DNA of 64,000 bases from Lachnospiraceae bacterium (GCA_030540075.1 JAUNWX010000001.1:124001-188000), one strand, 5' to 3'; positions 27,118 to 37,640 are shown, counted from the stretch's first letter. Translations and numbers: made by a program. The notes: generated by a model not told the origin, from the sequence alone.

Positions 27118-28137
27118 TTATGCCTCTTCCCGGAGGTCCTTTACGCTGTGTCCCGGAAGGAGCTTTCCTCTGACCATGATCTGCTCGGCGGTGCAGCTTT
27201 CCTTCTCTTCGATCTCCTCGACGAGCTTCCGTGCGGACTGATGACCGATGTCGGTCGAATCCTGGAAGTAGGTCGTGAGCTTCGGGCGAAGCACCTGTGA
27301 AAGATTGATGCCATCGTAGCCGGTGATGCTGATGTCCTCCGGAATCCGAAGACCCATCTTCTCGAGCTCGGTCAGGGCTCCGAGTGCTGCGTAATCATCC
27401 GGACACATCAGGATGGTCGGCGGCTCTGGAAGGGTCATGAGCTCGTGCACTGCCTCCGCTGTTCTCTTCGTATCATGGAAGGCACCGACTTTCTCATATA
27501 TCGGATTCAGCTCAACACCGTACTCCTTCAGTGCTCTTCGGAAGCCATTCAGTCGCTTCTTCGTAACCAGGGTCATCTCACCATGGATGAGACCGATTTT
27601 ACGATGCCCTCTCTCCAGCACGAACTTCGTAAGTTCATACTGCCCTTCGACGTTGTCGGACACCACCGCGCTCTTATCATTAAACTGATAATCGATGGTG
27701 ACGGTCGGGATCTCGCTGTTCACAAGTTCAACCACCTGCGGGGATGTGAAATCCACACTGGCGATCAGGACGCCGTCGCAGTTTCTGTAGCGTGCATGCT
27801 CCAGGAAGCTGGCCTTCGTGCCGGCGATGGTATCCGATATGAAGGTCACATCGTAGCCGAGCTTTTCGAAGGTTTCCTTCGCGCTGTTCAGAATCGCGGC
27901 GAAGTATTCATGCGTGAGTCCCGAGTTTGTTTCATCCACAAACAGGACGCCGATATTATGAGAACGGTTGGTTTTCAACTGCCGGGCTGCTATATTTGGA
28001 AGATAGTGCATTTCCTTCGCTGCCGCCCGGATCCGCTCAGCGGTCTGTGGATTGATATCGGAATATCCATTCAGTGCCTTACTGACGGTCGCCGGTGAAA
28101 CACCCAGCGCTTTCGAAATGTCTTTAATGGTTACCAT
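27118..28137 (-). CDS. LacI family transcriptional regulator
   Basis: 339 residues. The N-terminal HTH (MVTIKDISKALGVSPATVSKALNG) and hinge helix (NIAARQLKTNRS) are complete. A periplasmic-binding-like effector domain follows (HNIGVLFVDETNSGLTHEYF; ISITGYDGINLSQ). It sits first in the LacI - binding protein - permease operon and is divergent from the GH94 gene, so it probably senses a beta-glucoside or its phosphorylysis product. Candidate operators are at 28217-28232 and 28380-28395, both just downstream of -10 boxes. Similar sites occur before the surface-protein gene at 52.3 kb. Confidence 0.94.
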   Translation of the reverse strand: MVTIKDISKALGVSPATVSKALNGYSDINPQTAERIRAAAKEMHYLPNIAARQLKTNRSHNIGVLFVDETNSGLTHEYFAAILNSAKETFEKLGYDVTFISDTIAGTKASFLEHARYRNCDGVLIASVDFTSPQVVELVNSEIPTVTIDYQFNDKSAVVSDNVEGQYELTKFVLERGHRKIGLIHGEMTLVTKKRLNGFRRALKEYGVELNPIYEKVGAFHDTKRTAEAVHELMTLPEPPTILMCPDDYAALGALTELEKMGLRIPEDISITGYDGINLSQVLRPKLTTYFQDSTDIGHQSARKLVEEIEEKESCTAEQIMVRGKLLPGHSVKDLREEA

Positions 28138-28216
28138 AATGTTGGCTGTCTTCCTTTCTTTCGGATAGCTGGAACCAAAATTACTTTTTTCTGTTTCGGT
28201 TTCTGGAATTTGTTAT

Positions 28217-28267
28217 CCGAAATCCTTTTCGCATTTTCATTCTAAATCGATTTCGTCTTCTTGTAAA
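28217..28267 (-). promoter_or_regulatory. Promoter and LacI-type operator of the lacI-ABC operon
   Basis: On the minus strand TTTACA (28262-28267), a 17-bp spacer and TAGAAT (28239-28244). Directly downstream is GCGAAAAGGATTTCGG (28217-28232), a CG-rich-ended dyad that overlaps the transcription start region. It differs by one base from the site at 52333-52348. Confidence 0.65.
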
Positions 28268-28342
28268 CAGCTAGTATTTCACAGATATTTAAGTATGTTT
28301 TTGTACGAAATACACATTTCGTTGATTTTTCGGCTGCCCCTA

Positions 28343-28395
28343 TTTACAACTTTTGCCCTAGAAAATATAATTATGTGTAGCGAAAACGTATTCGT
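28343..28395 (+). promoter_or_regulatory. Promoter and LacI-type operator of the GH94 gene
   Basis: TTTACA (28343-28348), a 17-bp spacer and TATAAT (28366-28371). The operator candidate GCGAAAACGTATTCGT (28380-28395) begins 8 bp after the -10 box, the same layout as on the divergent side. Confidence 0.65.
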
Positions 28396-28445
28396 AAATT
28401 CGTTAATTTTTGCCTGCAATTTCCGGATTTTAAGGATCATGCAGA

Positions 28446-28459
28446 TGAAAACGCTTACC
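28446..28459 (+). promoter_or_regulatory. cre-like site upstream of the GH94 gene
   Basis: TGAAAACGCTTACC is close to the catabolite-control consensus TGWAAACGNTTNCA. It lies in the leader, 77 bp before the ATG, a typical position for roadblock repression by CcpA. Confidence 0.5.
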
Positions 28460-28535
28460 TGGAGGTATCTACCAGGACGACGATGAATGTGTGAATGAAA
28501 AATGATGGTTCTTCAATATGTAGAAGGAGGCTTTT

Positions 28536-30971
28536 ATGAAATTCGGTCATTTCGATGACGCACAGCGAGAATATGTCATCACGACTCCGAAGACCCCGCT
28601 CCCATGGATCAACTACCTCGGATCCCGGGACTTCTTCAGTCTTATCTCAAACACCGCAGGAGGCTACTCCTTCTATAAGGATGCGAAGCTCCTCCGTCTC
28701 ACCCGCTACCGCTACAACAACTGTCCGCTCGACCAGGGTGGACGCTACTACTATATAAAGGATGGCGACAGCATCTGGAATCCGGGCTGGCAGCCGACGC
28801 AGACCGCACTCGATTCCTATGAGTGCCGTCATGGTCTCGGCTATACCGTCATCACCAGCCGGAAGAATCAGCTCGAGGCGAAGCTCGAGGCCTTCGTGCC
28901 GGTGGACGATGCCTGTGAAATTAACCGCATCACCCTGCGAAATGACGGTGCAGAGACCAGAAGCATTGACCTCTTCAGCTTCGTCGAGTTCTGTCTCTGG
29001 AATGCGCAGGACGACCAGACAAACTTCCAGCGGAACTTCTCGACCGGCGAGGTCGAGGTGATCGGCAGCACGATCTATCATAAGACCGAGTATCGTGAGC
29101 GCCGGAATCACTACGCAGTATATTCCGTCAACAAGCCGATCGCCGGCTTCGATACGAGCCGCGACGCCTTCATCGGTGTCTACAACGGCTTCCATAATCC
29201 GGAGGCGGTGCTCGCCGGCGAAAGCCGCAACTCCATCGCGCATGGCTGGCAGCCGATCGGCTCGCATCATCTGAAGGTCGAGCTCGCACCGGGCGCCTCC
29301 GAGAGCTTCATCTTCGTGCTCGGCTACTGCGAGAATCCGGTCGACGAGAAGTGGGAAGCGCCGGGCATCATCAATAAGAAGCCGGCCGATACGCTCCTCG
29401 CGAAGTACCAGACGGATGCTCAGGTGGACGCTGCGCTCGCAGAGCTGAAAGCGTACTGGGATGGTCTGCTCAGCAGCTACAAGGTGAACAGCAGCGATGA
29501 AAAGCTGAACCGCGTCGTCAATATCTGGAACCAGTATCAGTGCATGGTAACCTTCAACATGTCCCGCTCGGCGTCCTACTTCGAGAGCGGCATGGGCCGT
29601 GGCATGGGCTTCCGTGACAGCTGTCAGGACCTGCTCGGCTTCGTACACCTGATTCCGGCACGTGCCCGTGAGCGTATCCTCGATATCGCGAACACGCAGC
29701 TTCCGGATGGCTCCTGCTATCATCAGTATCAGCCGCTTACGAAGAAGGGCAATGCGGACATCGGCGGCGGTTTCAACGATGATCCACTCTGGCTGATCGC
29801 CTGCACACATGCGTATATCGCAGAGACCGGCGACTTCTCGATCCTCGATGAGGCCTGCGCCTGGGATTCGGATTTCACGGAGGCGAAGCCGCTCATGGAG
29901 CATCTCCGTCGGAGCTTCAACTTCACCGTCACCCACAAGGGGCCGCACCAGCTGCCGCTCATCGGTCGTGCCGACTGGAACGACTGTCTGAACCTGAACT
30001 GCTTCTCCGAGGAGCCGGGTGAGAGCTTCCAGACCACCGGTCCATCCGAGGGTCCGGTCGCGGAATCCGTCTTCATCGCCGGTATGTTCGTGAAGTATGG
30101 AAAGGAATATGCGGATATCTGCCGTCATATCGGCCTTTGTGAGGAGGCGGCCACCGTTGATCAAGAGGTCGCTGCGATGGTGGAGGCGGTCGAAACCGCC
30201 GGCTGGGATGGCGAGTGGTTCATCCGTGCCTTCGATGCGTACTCGAATCCGGTGGGCTCTCACGTCTGTGAGGAGGGCCAGATCTTCATCGAGCCGCAGG
30301 GCATGTGCGTCATGGCCGGCATCGGTGTCGAGGATGGCAAGGCTGCGACGGCACTCGCGTCCGTCGAGAAGCGGCTCGAGTGCAAGTACGGTATCGTACT
30401 GAACCAGCCGGCCTATACACGTTATCACGTGGAGCTGGGTGAGATTTCCTCTTATCTGCCTGGATACAAGGAGAACGCCGGTATCTTCTGCCATAATAAT
30501 CCGTGGATCGCGGCGGCGGAAACCATGATCGGTCATGGCAACCGTGCCTTTGAGGTATTCAAGAAGACCTGCCCGATCTACCTCGAGGACATCTCGGAGA
30601 TCCACCGCACCGAGCCGTATGTCTACTGCCAGATGGTGGCTGGTCGCGATGCCGCTACTCCGGGTGAGGGCAAGAACAGCTGGCTGACCGGTACGGCTGC
30701 CTGGACCTTCACCTGCATGAGCCAGTACATCCTCGGCATCCAGCCGAGTCTGGATGGCTTACGCATCGATCCTTGCATTCCGGATCAGCTCGAGCACTAT
30801 ACCGTCGATCGTGCATACCGTGGTGCACACTACCACATCACGATCGATAACCACGCGCACGCCGAGAAGGGTGTCGTCTCCATGACGGTGGATGGCGCTC
30901 CGGTTGCCGGCAATGTCATCCCGCTGGGGCTCAGCGGTGAGCAGCACGAGGTCGTGGTGACGTTAGGTTAA
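28536..30971 (+). CDS. Glycoside hydrolase family 94 phosphorylase, probable cellobiose phosphorylase
   Basis: 811 residues, the size of cellobiose phosphorylases. The start [20 protein letters not shown] and [20 protein letters not shown] (~365) are GH94-specific. The general acid Asp lies in [18 protein letters not shown] (~483-500). It splits cellobiose with phosphate into glucose-1-phosphate and glucose in the cytosol, saving ATP. A good ribosome site (GAAGGAGGC) precedes the ATG. It is divergent from the LacI - ABC importer operon, which would supply the sugar. It is followed by palindromic element copy 2. A phosphorylase for another beta-glucoside cannot be excluded. Confidence 0.92.
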   Translation: MKFGHFDDAQREYVITTPKTPLPWINYLGSRDFFSLISNTAGGYSFYKDAKLLRLTRYRYNNCPLDQGGRYYYIKDGDSIWNPGWQPTQTALDSYECRHGLGYTVITSRKNQLEAKLEAFVPVDDACEINRITLRNDGAETRSIDLFSFVEFCLWNAQDDQTNFQRNFSTGEVEVIGSTIYHKTEYRERRNHYAVYSVNKPIAGFDTSRDAFIGVYNGFHNPEAVLAGESRNSIAHGWQPIGSHHLKVELAPGASESFIFVLGYCENPVDEKWEAPGIINKKPADTLLAKYQTDAQVDAALAELKAYWDGLLSSYKVNSSDEKLNRVVNIWNQYQCMVTFNMSRSASYFESGMGRGMGFRDSCQDLLGFVHLIPARARERILDIANTQLPDGSCYHQYQPLTKKGNADIGGGFNDDPLWLIACTHAYIAETGDFSILDEACAWDSDFTEAKPLMEHLRRSFNFTVTHKGPHQLPLIGRADWNDCLNLNCFSEEPGESFQTTGPSEGPVAESVFIAGMFVKYGKEYADICRHIGLCEEAATVDQEVAAMVEAVETAGWDGEWFIRAFDAYSNPVGSHVCEEGQIFIEPQGMCVMAGIGVEDGKAATALASVEKRLECKYGIVLNQPAYTRYHVELGEISSYLPGYKENAGIFCHNNPWIAAAETMIGHGNRAFEVFKKTCPIYLEDISEIHRTEPYVYCQMVAGRDAATPGEGKNSWLTGTAAWTFTCMSQYILGIQPSLDGLRIDPCIPDQLEHYTVDRAYRGAHYHITIDNHAHAEKGVVSMTVDGAPVAGNVIPLGLSGEQHEVVVTLG

Positions 30972-31199
30972 GAGTCCGGAGGACGGGCAGCAGAAGCACA
31001 GTACTACGAGACCGGAAAAATCTAAAATTGACCCCTAAGAACCAGTAGGCCCTCTGCAATCACTGAGTTTTCTTCATGAAAACTCAGCGTTGCAGAGGGT
31101 GCTAAGGAAAATTACTCCAACTGGTTCTAAGGGGTCAATTTTGATTTATTCACGGTCTCTCCGTATGGCTTCTTCTGCCCGTCCTCCGGCCCTCTTTGC
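30972..31199 (+). repeat. Long imperfect palindrome with conserved core, copy 2 (3' of GH94 gene)
   Basis: The core 31031-31135 matches copy 1 in the opposite window orientation: CCCCTAAGAACCAGTAGGC, CCTCTGCAA, CTGAGTTTTC and the 3'-side bulge TGCTAAGGAAAATTACTCC are shared. The outer arms (30974-31030 and 31136-31197) pair with each other through CCGGAGGACGGGC/GCCCGTCCTCCGG, and part of the left arm (CAGTACTACGAGA) is shared with copy 1. It begins right after the GH94 stop and lies between convergent genes, so it may act as a terminator for both. Confidence 0.9.
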
Positions 31200-31210
31200 C
31201 GTGAACGCAG

Positions 31211-32560
31211 TCACGCCTGCTCGCGCTCCACTTTATGAATCAAATGAATGAGCATCGGGATGAGGTAGGCGCAGGCGGCGAGCCAGGCGGCCTGGTCGGT
31301 CCAGCAGATGGCGCTGTAGCCGAAGAGCGGGACGCAGGTGGTCGCGACGAGGATACGGGCGACCATTTCAAGGGCGCCGCTGATGACGGAGAGTGCGCTG
31401 AAGCCGAGGCTCTGGATCGCGTAGCGTGTGACGTCGAGGATGGCGAGCAGCCAGTAGAGGATGCCAAGTGCGCCCATATACCGGGCAGCTGCGTCGATGA
31501 CCGAGACATTGGCCGCATCAACGAAGAGGCTGCCGAGGAAGTGACCGCCGAGGTTCATGATCACACCGGCGACGAGGCCGTACCCGACCGCAAGTGCGAG
31601 TGTCACGCGGATACCCTGCTTCACACGGTCCATCTTATGCGCGCCCATGTTCTGGCCGACGAAGGTCGCCATCGCGGTGGCTACGGCGTCAAACGGGCAG
31701 AGCATCAGCTGCTTCACCTTCGTGCCGGCGGTGAAACCGGAGACGTAGATGGAGCCGAGGCCGTTGTTCGCGGACTGCATGACCATCGAGCCGATCGCGG
31801 TGACCGAATACTGGAGGCCCATCGGCACGCCCATGACGACGAGGTTCCGGGCTACGGTACTGTTCCAGTGGCAGTCCTCGCGCGCCGGGTGCAGCACGGG
31901 CATCACGCGGATGATGTAGACGAGGCAGGCGATGCCGCTCAGGGCCTGCGCGGTGATCGTCGCAAGCGCGGCGCCGGCGCAGCCGAGGTGGAGCACGGCG
32001 ATGCAGAACAGATCCAGGAACACATTCAGGAAGGTCGAGATCGCGAGGAAGATGAAGGGTGCCTTCGAGTTCCCGACCGCGCGGAGCAGGCTCGACAGCA
32101 GGTTATAGAGGAGCGTGAACGGGATGCCGAGGAAGATGATCAGCAGGTACTGATACGCGTCCTGGTAGATGTCGTCCGGTGTCTGCATGATGTGCATGAT
32201 GAGCGGGCACAGGAGTGCGGTCAATGTCGTCAGCACCACGGCGATGATGGCGGTCACCACGAGGCTGTGGTACACGTAGCGCCGGAGGCCCTGCATATCC
32301 TCTGCGCCGAAGCGCTGGGACACCGGGATGCCGAAGCCGGCGCAGCTGCCCATGCAGAAACCGAGGACGAGGAACTGGACGCTCGAGCTGGAGCCGACCG
32401 CGGCCAGCGCATCCGCGCCGAGCAGACGCCCGACGATCATCGCATCGACGATGTTGTAAAACTGCTGAAACAGATTCCCGAGCAGAAGCGGGACCATAAA
32501 AACGAGGATCAGACGAAGCGGGGAGCCCGACGTCATGCTCTGAACATTACTCTTACTCAT
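31211..32560 (-). CDS. MATE family efflux transporter
   Basis: 449 residues with 12 hydrophobic segments in two homologous halves. The MatE signature reads LLLGNLFQQFYNIVDAMIVG (~20-40), and a matching segment recurs near residue 245. It exports cationic compounds or drugs in exchange for Na+ or H+. The start MSKSNVQSMTSGSPLRLILV has an AGGTGA-type ribosome site. It is convergent with the GH94 gene across palindromic element copy 2 and appears monocistronic. The second MATE in the window (57493) shares the family but not close sequence. Confidence 0.93.
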   Translation of the reverse strand: MSKSNVQSMTSGSPLRLILVFMVPLLLGNLFQQFYNIVDAMIVGRLLGADALAAVGSSSSVQFLVLGFCMGSCAGFGIPVSQRFGAEDMQGLRRYVYHSLVVTAIIAVVLTTLTALLCPLIMHIMQTPDDIYQDAYQYLLIIFLGIPFTLLYNLLSSLLRAVGNSKAPFIFLAISTFLNVFLDLFCIAVLHLGCAGAALATITAQALSGIACLVYIIRVMPVLHPAREDCHWNSTVARNLVVMGVPMGLQYSVTAIGSMVMQSANNGLGSIYVSGFTAGTKVKQLMLCPFDAVATAMATFVGQNMGAHKMDRVKQGIRVTLALAVGYGLVAGVIMNLGGHFLGSLFVDAANVSVIDAAARYMGALGILYWLLAILDVTRYAIQSLGFSALSVISGALEMVARILVATTCVPLFGYSAICWTDQAAWLAACAYLIPMLIHLIHKVEREQA

Positions 32561-32691
32561 ATATCACCTGATTTTCTGTATAAATACCTTACTTCTCCGA
32601 ATGAAGGTATGTTGACCGTCACTCATTTTAAGTAGTTGCTATGAGAGCGTCAATATGGAAATATCGATGGATTTCATCAGAAATTTAAAAT

Positions 32692-32717
32692 GAGCTCTGC
32701 CGTAAGCGACAGAGCTC
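32692..32717 (-). terminator. Terminator of ilvD
   Basis: Stem GAGCTCTGTCG/GGCAGAGCTC followed on the minus strand by ATTTTAAATTT, ~50 bp after the ilvD stop. Confidence 0.65.
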
Positions 32718-32766
32718 TATGGGGCAAAATGCATCGTGGGAGGATGCATCCGCTGTTAAAAAGAAT

Positions 32767-34413
32767 TTACTCGACGATCGCGCCGGAGTCGGCGGAGTGT
32801 ACGAGCTTCGCGTACTTCTTGAGGTAACCGGTGAGGTTGCGCTGCTCGCGCACCTTCATGGTCTTCTTCCGCTCCTCGAGCTCCTCGTCGGAAACCTCGA
32901 GGTTGATGGAGTAGTTCGGGATGTCGATCTTGATCTTATCGCCATCTTTTACGTACGCGATGGTACCACCGGCCTGGGCCTCCGGGGAAACATGTCCGAT
33001 GGCTGCGCCACGGGATGCGCCGGAGAAACGTCCGTCGGTGATGAGGGATACCGTCGTATCGAGCTTCATGCCGGCGATGGCCGAGGTCGGTCCGAGCATC
33101 TCACGCATACCAGGTCCGCCGGCCGGACCCTCATAACGGATCACGACACAGTCGCCCGGCTTGATCTCGCCACCGTAGATCGCCTTGATGGCGTCTTCCT
33201 CAGAGTCGAAGCAGCGCGCGGTGCACTCATTGACCATCATCTCCGGTGCAACGGCCGAACGCTTGACGATGGAGCCATGTGGTGCGAGGTTGCCATAGAG
33301 AACGGCGAGACCGCCCTCCTTGAGGTATGGATTATCAAACGGACGGATGACTTCCGGATTCCGGTTGACGCTGTCCTTCGTCGCCTCGCCGATGGTCTCG
33401 CCGAGAACCGTCATACAGTCTCTGTGGATCAGGCCATGCTGGTCGAGCTCGTGGATCACGGCATAGATTCCGCCGGCATCCATGAGATCCTGCATGTGGT
33501 GGTGACCCGCCGGTGCCAGGTGGCAGAGGTTCGGGGTACGGTCAGAAATCTCGTTGATCTTATGAAGATCAAACGGAACGCCTGCCTCATGCGCTACCGC
33601 CATGAGGTGAAGGGCGGTATTGGTGGAGCAGCCGAGGGCCATATCCGTGGTCAGGCAGTTCTCGATCGCGTCTGCGGTGATGATGTCACGCGGACGGATG
33701 TTCTGCTCGAGGACCTTCATCACCTGCATGCCGGCCGTCTTCGCGAGACGGATACGCTCGGAATAGACTGCTGGGATGGTACCGTTGCCCGGAAGTGCCA
33801 TGCCCAGTACCTCACAGAGGGAGTTCATGGAGTTCGCGGTGAACATACCGGAGCAGGAACCGCAGGTCGGACAGCAGGTATTCTCGATGTCGAGGACACC
33901 CTTCTCGTCCATGAGGCCGGCCTTGAACGCACCGACTGCCTCAAACGCGGTGTTCAGGTCACGCTGATGAAGAGACAGCATTGGCCCACCGGATACGAAA
34001 ACGGACGGCAGATTCAGACGGCAGGCTGCGAGAAGCATGCCCGGCACGATCTTATCGCAGTTCGGGATGAAAACGAGGGCGTCGAGGGCGTGGCCGCTCG
34101 CCATACACTCGATGGTGTCGGTGATGAGCTCACGGGATGACAGTGAGAAGTGCATGCCATCGTGGCCCATCGCGATACCGTCGCAGACGGCGATGGTGTT
34201 GAACTCCAGCGGGGTGCCGCCGGCCATCAGGATACCATCCTTGACCGCACGGGAGATCTGCTGCAGGTGCTCATGACCCGGCACGACCTCGGTGAATGAA
34301 TTGACGACGCCGATCAGCGGACGGCGGATCTGCTCGTCGGTCAGGCCGTCAGCCTTCAGAAGTGAACGGTGCGGGGTATGCTCGATACCCTTCTTTACTA
34401 CATCACTACGCAT
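32767..34413 (-). CDS. ilvD: Dihydroxy-acid dehydratase
   Basis: 548 residues, normal length. It dehydrates 2,3-dihydroxy-isovalerate and -3-methylvalerate to the 2-oxo acids of valine and isoleucine using a Fe-S cluster. Cluster Cys residues lie in [10 protein letters not shown] (~120) and [17 protein letters not shown] (~192-208). [14 protein letters not shown] (~465) holds the active-site Ser. It lies on the same strand as the TRAP genes dctPQM, 157 bp after dctM and downstream of the Ile-type T-box. A local extended -10 promoter (34459-34467) may also drive it. Confidence 0.96.
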   Translation of the reverse strand: MRSDVVKKGIEHTPHRSLLKADGLTDEQIRRPLIGVVNSFTEVVPGHEHLQQISRAVKDGILMAGGTPLEFNTIAVCDGIAMGHDGMHFSLSSRELITDTIECMASGHALDALVFIPNCDKIVPGMLLAACRLNLPSVFVSGGPMLSLHQRDLNTAFEAVGAFKAGLMDEKGVLDIENTCCPTCGSCSGMFTANSMNSLCEVLGMALPGNGTIPAVYSERIRLAKTAGMQVMKVLEQNIRPRDIITADAIENCLTTDMALGCSTNTALHLMAVAHEAGVPFDLHKINEISDRTPNLCHLAPAGHHHMQDLMDAGGIYAVIHELDQHGLIHRDCMTVLGETIGEATKDSVNRNPEVIRPFDNPYLKEGGLAVLYGNLAPHGSIVKRSAVAPEMMVNECTARCFDSEEDAIKAIYGGEIKPGDCVVIRYEGPAGGPGMREMLGPTSAIAGMKLDTTVSLITDGRFSGASRGAAIGHVSPEAQAGGTIAYVKDGDKIKIDIPNYSINLEVSDEELEERKKTMKVREQRNLTGYLKKYAKLVHSADSGAIVE

Positions 34414-34458
34414 AGTATGCCTCCTGTATTTTTCAAATCACGCTACGTATTTCTTCTT

Positions 34459-34467
34459 ATTATATCA
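34459..34467 (-). promoter_or_regulatory. Extended -10 promoter of ilvD
   Basis: On the minus strand TGATATAAT (TG-N-TATAAT) lies 45 bp before the ilvD ATG. No clear -35 box is seen, as is common for extended -10 promoters. Confidence 0.5.
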
Positions 34468-34570
34468 CAGGTCGCCTACGTCTGGCCGAAGGCCAATGCA
34501 GGCGGCCACCATGATGGATGCGGCTCCGGTCATCCGAAAGCACCGGAATGTCCGGAAACCGACATCTGCG

Positions 34571-35836
34571 TTATGCCAGGATCAGGCCCGGGAACGCCAG
34601 TGGTGCATAGAGGATCACGAAGAACACCACGATGAGGCCGATCAAGTACGGGACGATGGCCTTCGATATCTTCGTCATCGGAAGTCCCGTGATGCCCGAG
34701 GCGACGAAGAGGTTGATGGCTACCGGCGGGGTGATCATGCCGATGGCGAGGCCGACGGCGAAGACGACGCCGAAGTGGACGAGGCTCACACCCATGGCCT
34801 TCACGAGCGGAAGGAATACCGGAGTGAGCAGGATGATCGCGGAGGAGGTCTCCATAAAGACACCAGCAACCAGGATGATGAGACCGATCAGGAAAAGGAT
34901 GATGTAGGCATTGCTCGAAACAGAGAGTACAGCCTTCGAAATCATCTCCGGGATCTTCCAGTTTGCAAGTACCCAGCCGAACGGACCGGAGAAGCCGATG
35001 ATCAGCATGATGACGGAGGAGGTCTTCGCGGAGTTCTTCATGATCTCCATGAGGCCCTTCGGCGTGAGGTCACGGTACACGAAGAAGCCGATGAGGATGG
35101 AGTAGATAACCGCGACGTCAGCCGCCTCGGACGGGGTGAAGTAGCCGGAGAAGATACCACCGAGGATGATCAGCGGCATGAGGATGCCCCAGATCGCATG
35201 GAGGAAGGTCTTCAGGACGTTCTTCACACTGAGCGGTGTGCCCTTCGGGTAGTTGAGCTTCCGCGCTTCGACGAGGGCGATGACGATCAGGATCGCGCCC
35301 ATCGTGATGCCCGGGATGAAGCCGTTACGGAAAAGTGTATTGACCGACTGCTCTGCGATGACGGCGTAGAGCACCATCGGAACGGATGGCGGGATGACGA
35401 CACCGATTGTACCGGCGGCTGCGATGAGAGCGGCGGACTTATCAACATGATAGCCACGCTTCTCGAGCTCCGGGATGAGGGTCGCACCGACCGCAGCCGT
35501 AGTTGCGGCACCGGATCCGGAAATCGCCGCGAAGAACATGCCGGCGAGGACGGAAACGATGGTGAGACCGCCACGGATCCAGCCGAGGAGGGACTCTGCG
35601 AACTCGACGAGCACCTTGGACACGGCGCCCTTCGACATGAGGTCACCGGCCAGAATGAAGAACGGAACAGCGATCAGCGAGAAGCTGTCCTGCGCGGTGA
35701 AGATACGCTGTACCATCATAAGGGCAGGTACGTCACCGACGACGAGGGTGATGAAGGCGGCGATGGCGATGGTGAAGCCGACCGGAACGCCGAGAAGAAG
35801 TAAAACTGCGAACGAAATAAACAGTACGGCTGCCAT
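34571..35836 (-). CDS. dctM: TRAP transporter large permease (DctM)
   Basis: 421 residues with ~12 membrane segments. The start MAAVLFISFAVLLLLGVPVG and inner motifs SGSGAATTAAVGATLIPELE (~125) and GMITPPVAINLFVASGITG (~370) are DctM signatures. It forms the Na+-coupled channel for a substrate delivered by DctP. Its start overlaps the dctQ stop by one base (TAATG). It is the last gene of dctPQM. The cargo is probably a carboxylate; the isoleucine-type T-box upstream hints at a branched-chain amino or oxo acid (inference). Confidence 0.95.
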   Translation of the reverse strand: MAAVLFISFAVLLLLGVPVGFTIAIAAFITLVVGDVPALMMVQRIFTAQDSFSLIAVPFFILAGDLMSKGAVSKVLVEFAESLLGWIRGGLTIVSVLAGMFFAAISGSGAATTAAVGATLIPELEKRGYHVDKSAALIAAAGTIGVVIPPSVPMVLYAVIAEQSVNTLFRNGFIPGITMGAILIVIALVEARKLNYPKGTPLSVKNVLKTFLHAIWGILMPLIILGGIFSGYFTPSEAADVAVIYSILIGFFVYRDLTPKGLMEIMKNSAKTSSVIMLIIGFSGPFGWVLANWKIPEMISKAVLSVSSNAYIILFLIGLIILVAGVFMETSSAIILLTPVFLPLVKAMGVSLVHFGVVFAVGLAIGMITPPVAINLFVASGITGLPMTKISKAIVPYLIGLIVVFFVILYAPLAFPGLILA

Positions 35837-36357
35837 TATGACTCCACCTCCTTCACTTCATCCATGTGGAACAGCTGCTGCAGGAACGCATCCAGTGCAT
35901 GTACGGCCATGAGGCCGCAGCCGAAGTCGATGCCTAAGTACACATAGCGCATCGGCCAGCGGAGGGATGCGGAAAGCTGTGTTCCCTGCTTTCCGAAATA
36001 CTTATAACCGTAATAAACGACCACCAGGCAGAGCGCGAAGCAGAGTGCATGTACGAGCAGCTGCATGACTCTCTTTACCGGTGCCGGCATCACATCCTGC
36101 AGTACCGTGACGGCGATGTGTCCGCCGTGTTTGTACACGCAGCCGGCGCCGAGCATTGAGCACCAGATCAGTAGATAACGGGTGGCCTCCTCGGACCACT
36201 GCAGTGACTTAAAGAAGATACGGCACACGATCTGTGCACCGGTGATGATGACCATCAGAAGCAGCATCACGAAGATGACGTAGCCCATCACCTTATCGAT
36301 CGCATCTGATAACTTATGAACAGCTTTAACAAATCCCACTTTGTTTGCCCCTTTCAC
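35836..36357 (-). CDS. dctQ: TRAP transporter small permease (DctQ)
   Basis: 173 residues with four membrane segments (e.g. VMGYVIFVMLLLMVIITGAQ, ~23-42). EEATRYLLIWCSMLGAGCVY (~78-97) is the DctQ signature. It links DctM and stabilises the membrane complex. The ribosome site AAAGGGGC precedes the ATG. It is separated from dctP by ~100 bp with a GC-rich hairpin (36397-36420) and overlaps dctM by one base. Confidence 0.92.
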   Translation of the reverse strand: MKGANKVGFVKAVHKLSDAIDKVMGYVIFVMLLLMVIITGAQIVCRIFFKSLQWSEEATRYLLIWCSMLGAGCVYKHGGHIAVTVLQDVMPAPVKRVMQLLVHALCFALCLVVVYYGYKYFGKQGTQLSASLRWPMRYVYLGIDFGCGLMAVHALDAFLQQLFHMDEVKEVES

Positions 36358-36396
36358 TACCTGTGTCTGGCATCGTCCGAATGCCGGATTCTGAAG

Positions 36397-36420
36397 CGGA
36401 GCCTGCGCTCGCAGGCTCCG
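36397..36420 (-). promoter_or_regulatory. GC-rich hairpin between dctP and dctQ
   Basis: Perfect stem CGGAGCCTGC/GCAGGCTCCG with a 4-nt loop and no T-tract. It probably stabilises the 3' end of the dctP message, giving more binding protein than permease. Confidence 0.6.
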
Positions 36421-36456
36421 TCTCAGCTGTGTTTCTACATATATTCTATAGAAGAA

Positions 36457-37611
36457 TTACTTTACAGTCGCGATGACGTCGTTGATCTTCTTTACATAAT
36501 CTGCATACTGAGGATATGCATCGTATACCGGCTGTACGGCTGCCTTGAAGGAAGCGATATCCGGGTTCTCCTCGACCTCCATGCCGTTGTCCTTCATCGC
36601 CTGAAGCTGATCTGCCTCCTGTGCAGCTACCCACTCTCTCTCATACTCTGCGGCATCCTGTGCTGCATCGAGGAATACCTGCTGGGTATCGGCGTCGAGC
36701 TCGTTGAACTTATCGAGGGACATGGTGACGATCGCAGTGGAGTAGCTGTGACCATCGAGGGTTGCATACTTCTGGGACTCCCAGAGCTTGTAGGAGTTGA
36801 TAACGTTGATCGGGTTCTCCTCACCATCGACAGTGCCCTGCTGTAAAGCGGTCAGTGCATCAGCCCATGCCATCGGCGTTGCGTTTACACCGAGTGCATC
36901 GAAGGCCTTCTGGTAAACCTCGTTCTCCATAACACGGATCTTGAGGCCCTTTACATCCTCTGCGGTCTTGATCGGACGAACGTTGTTTGTGAGATCACGG
37001 AAGCCTCTCTCTGCATATGCGAGACCCTTGAGGCCGGAGCCCTCGAGTGTATCGAGAAGGGAACGACCTACCTCACCATCGAGTACAGCGTATGCCTGCT
37101 CCTTGTTCTCGAAGAGATACGGCATATCGAGAACGCCCATATCCGGGGAGAAGTTTACGAACGGGCCGGAGGTAACGATACCCATATCGAGGGTGCCCAT
37201 CTGCATGGACTCAAGCATATCACGCTCACCGCCGAGGTCTCCGTTCGGGTGAAGCTCGATCGCATACTTGCCATCGGTCTTATCCTGTACATCCTGTGCG
37301 AACTTGACCGCTGCGATCATGAAGGAATCCTGCTCGTTCGTGGTCATACCAAGCTTGAACACGGTTGCGCCCTCCGGGATCTCCGGCTGTACGTTCGATG
37401 CGTTCTTGACATCATCATCAGCTGCGGCTGCCGTGGTCTCTGCACCTGCTGCGGTGGTCTCCTCTGCAGCTGCGGTGGTGTCTGCGGCTGCGGCTGTTGT
37501 CTCTGCGGCTGCTGCGGTGGTTGCCTCTGGTGTGCTGGATGATCCGCATGCTGCCAGGGATGCTGCCATCGCGCCGGCCATCATCATGGCCATCATTCTG
37601 TTCTTTCTCAT
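36457..37611 (-). CDS. dctP: TRAP transporter substrate-binding lipoprotein (DctP)
   Basis: 384 residues. The lipoprotein signal has AASLAACGSS; a ~45-residue Thr/Ala/Glu linker follows. The DctP fold has KFAQDVQDKTDGKYAIELHP (~104), the conserved substrate-carboxylate Arg in GLKIRVMENEVY (~224) and QGTVDGEENPINVI (~255). It captures an organic acid outside the membrane. A cre-like site and a T-box leader precede it, so both carbon state and tRNA charging may control the operon. First gene of dctPQM. Confidence 0.94.
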   Translation of the reverse strand: MRKNRMMAMMMAGAMAASLAACGSSSTPEATTAAAAETTAAAADTTAAAEETTAAGAETTAAAADDDVKNASNVQPEIPEGATVFKLGMTTNEQDSFMIAAVKFAQDVQDKTDGKYAIELHPNGDLGGERDMLESMQMGTLDMGIVTSGPFVNFSPDMGVLDMPYLFENKEQAYAVLDGEVGRSLLDTLEGSGLKGLAYAERGFRDLTNNVRPIKTAEDVKGLKIRVMENEVYQKAFDALGVNATPMAWADALTALQQGTVDGEENPINVINSYKLWESQKYATLDGHSYSTAIVTMSLDKFNELDADTQQVFLDAAQDAAEYEREWVAAQEADQLQAMKDNGMEVEENPDIASFKAAVQPVYDAYPQYADYVKKINDVIATVK

Positions 37612-37640
37612 AATGTCTCCTCCTCAAATTGTATACACAA

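Noticed and set aside
28647..30605. Long open frames opposite real genes (also opposite the P-type ATPase, MATE and surface-protein genes)
   Set aside because: They arise from GC-rich codon use in the true genes; they lack ribosome sites and recognisable domains.
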